Shown: positions 63,001 to 64,000 of the stretch, one piece after another | Layout: each line of letters begins with the position of its first letter | Numbering within the stretch: position 1 is the stretch's first letter | Origin: Todiramphus chloris collaris | Taxonomy: Eukaryota > Chordata > Aves > Coraciiformes > Alcedinidae | Direction: 5' to 3' | DNA length: 64,000 nucleotides | Assembly (NCBI GenBank): GCA_025345505.1 | Contig: JANVCC010000018.1 | Span: 3,767,749-3,831,748 of the forward strand | Position numbers and translations under genes: made by a program | The notes under the pieces: generated by a model | What the model saw: only the letters and a program-made list of their open reading frames with translations | Told to the model about the DNA's origin: nothing | Database searches by the model: none

Positions 63001-64000
63001 ATGTCAATGATAGAGTTTCTTCCAGTCATTCTCCTCATACGGTCTTTGATTGCTTGGACCAGAGAGCTTGTTCCTTCTTGTCTGAAAACAACCAGCCCAT
63101 TGCTAGATTAGAATGACTCCTACTATTCCAGGATGAGAAGCAGATGAGGTCTATGTCCTAAAGCTATGATGGCTTTTTTTTTTGTTGTTTTAAAAACATC
63201 CGAAAGGCAGACATTTTGCTCACTGTATATTTTAGCTACTGGCAAATGTTTCTAGCCATGCTAGAGAGCTGATTATATCCCTCCCAAGCTTCCACTTCAG
63301 ATGAAAAAAAGTCTTAGTAACAGTTGCTAGCAAAAACATTCTGGAATGAATTTGTTGATAGAAGATGACTGCTGTGCTTTCAGAAGGAAAATTAAACTGA
63401 AGAACAAGTATATTTAAGCATAATTGCTTTAAAAACAGAACACATGCTACATTATAATCTGTAGTTCATTGGAAAATGGAATAATCCAGAAGGCTGAATC
63501 CAGTACAGTGCACTAGAAGAGTTATGTTAATTTGCAATGAGTCCTGCTTTCAGCTTTCTGTCAAACTATGTGTAAAATGCCTCAGCATCACTGGAGAAGA
63601 ACCCAGCTTGAATTCTAGTAGGTCAATACAGGAAGCTTCAGATACGACTTTCAGGACTGTCATTTTGCAGAGTAAAATAATCTTACTCAAGGATGGTTTT
63701 TAAACAAGATCCCATTCCCTCTGCTGTCTGGGTAAACCCAATGTGACTGAGCCACAGGGTCCATCTGTGCTCCAGACTGGCTGCATAATGACCTTGCCTT
63801 TGGTGTTATGCAGCATCTTCTTGTTGGGCTGTATTAACCATGACACAGTATTATAATTTTGTAATCATAATTCTTCCCTGGTGAAGGTTTTAGTTTCCGT
63901 CTGATACAAGGTCATCTTTGAGTAACTACCAATTTTCTCAAGTTCTGATACTCAAAAGGAGATGATATCAGCACCCGATTTTCATTTTCAAAAGCTTCCC

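Larger units (their letters stand above)
55197..64000. other. Intergenic sequence, no gene seen
   Basis: No exon was recognised up to the window end. T-rich or homopolymer tracts lie at 57642-57672, 60052-60082, 60717-60749 and 61040-61067. The longest frame (59588-60187, + strand, 199 codons, Phe/Leu/Ser-rich) is the translation of a pyrimidine-rich stretch and is rejected as a gene. An ancient repeat relic at 55870-55972 is listed separately. Confidence 0.55.

Noticed and set aside
15076-64000. An exciting undescribed gene system (operon, defence island, CRISPR)
   Set aside because: The region is vertebrate intergenic DNA with decayed transposons; no spaced repeats, no clustered coding genes and no conserved protein motifs were seen.

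Overview
The window looks like nuclear DNA of a bird. The evidence is many 5'-truncated CR1 LINE copies with the typical tail of ATTCTRTG-type repeats, two solo LTRs of avian endogenous-retrovirus type, small spliced exons in long AT-rich introns, and no bacterial or viral gene organisation. A run of 10 N at 9309-9318 shows a scaffolded draft assembly.

One protein-coding gene is recognisable: the 3' end of CDC5L (spliceosomal PRP19-complex/NTC component) on the + strand. Its last two coding exons are 13013-13225 and 14561-14665. They encode 71 + 34 residues that match the C-terminal end of the vertebrate protein, stop included. Everything upstream (1-13012) behaves as the preceding intron, since no earlier CDC5L exon was found. 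The 3' UTR probably ends near 15075, just after two AATAAA signals.

From about 15.1 kb to the window end no convincing gene was found. This fits the known vertebrate order CDC5L - gene-poor interval - SUPT3H - RUNX2, but the later genes are not in view. The stretch holds CR1 copies in both orientations, an 807-bp solo LTR (34750-35556, minus) and a 434-bp solo LTR (50378-50811) nested inside an older CR1. Both LTRs have perfect 5-bp target-site duplications. There are also relics resembling very old amniote L3/MIR-like repeats, a nearly identical 91/92-bp direct duplication 771 bp apart (25844-25934 and 26615-26706), a diverged tandem duplication (40771-40999), low-complexity tracts, and several AT-rich homeodomain-motif blocks that could be conserved enhancers.

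All other open reading frames are short, lack recognisable domains, or lie inside CR1/LTR sequence, so they are not called as genes. I found no CRISPR array, operon, tRNA, rRNA or novel multi-gene system. The most worthwhile leads are the nested LTR, the near-identical duplication, a possible cryptic exon downstream of CDC5L (16974-17032), and the candidate regulatory blocks in the gene-poor interval.
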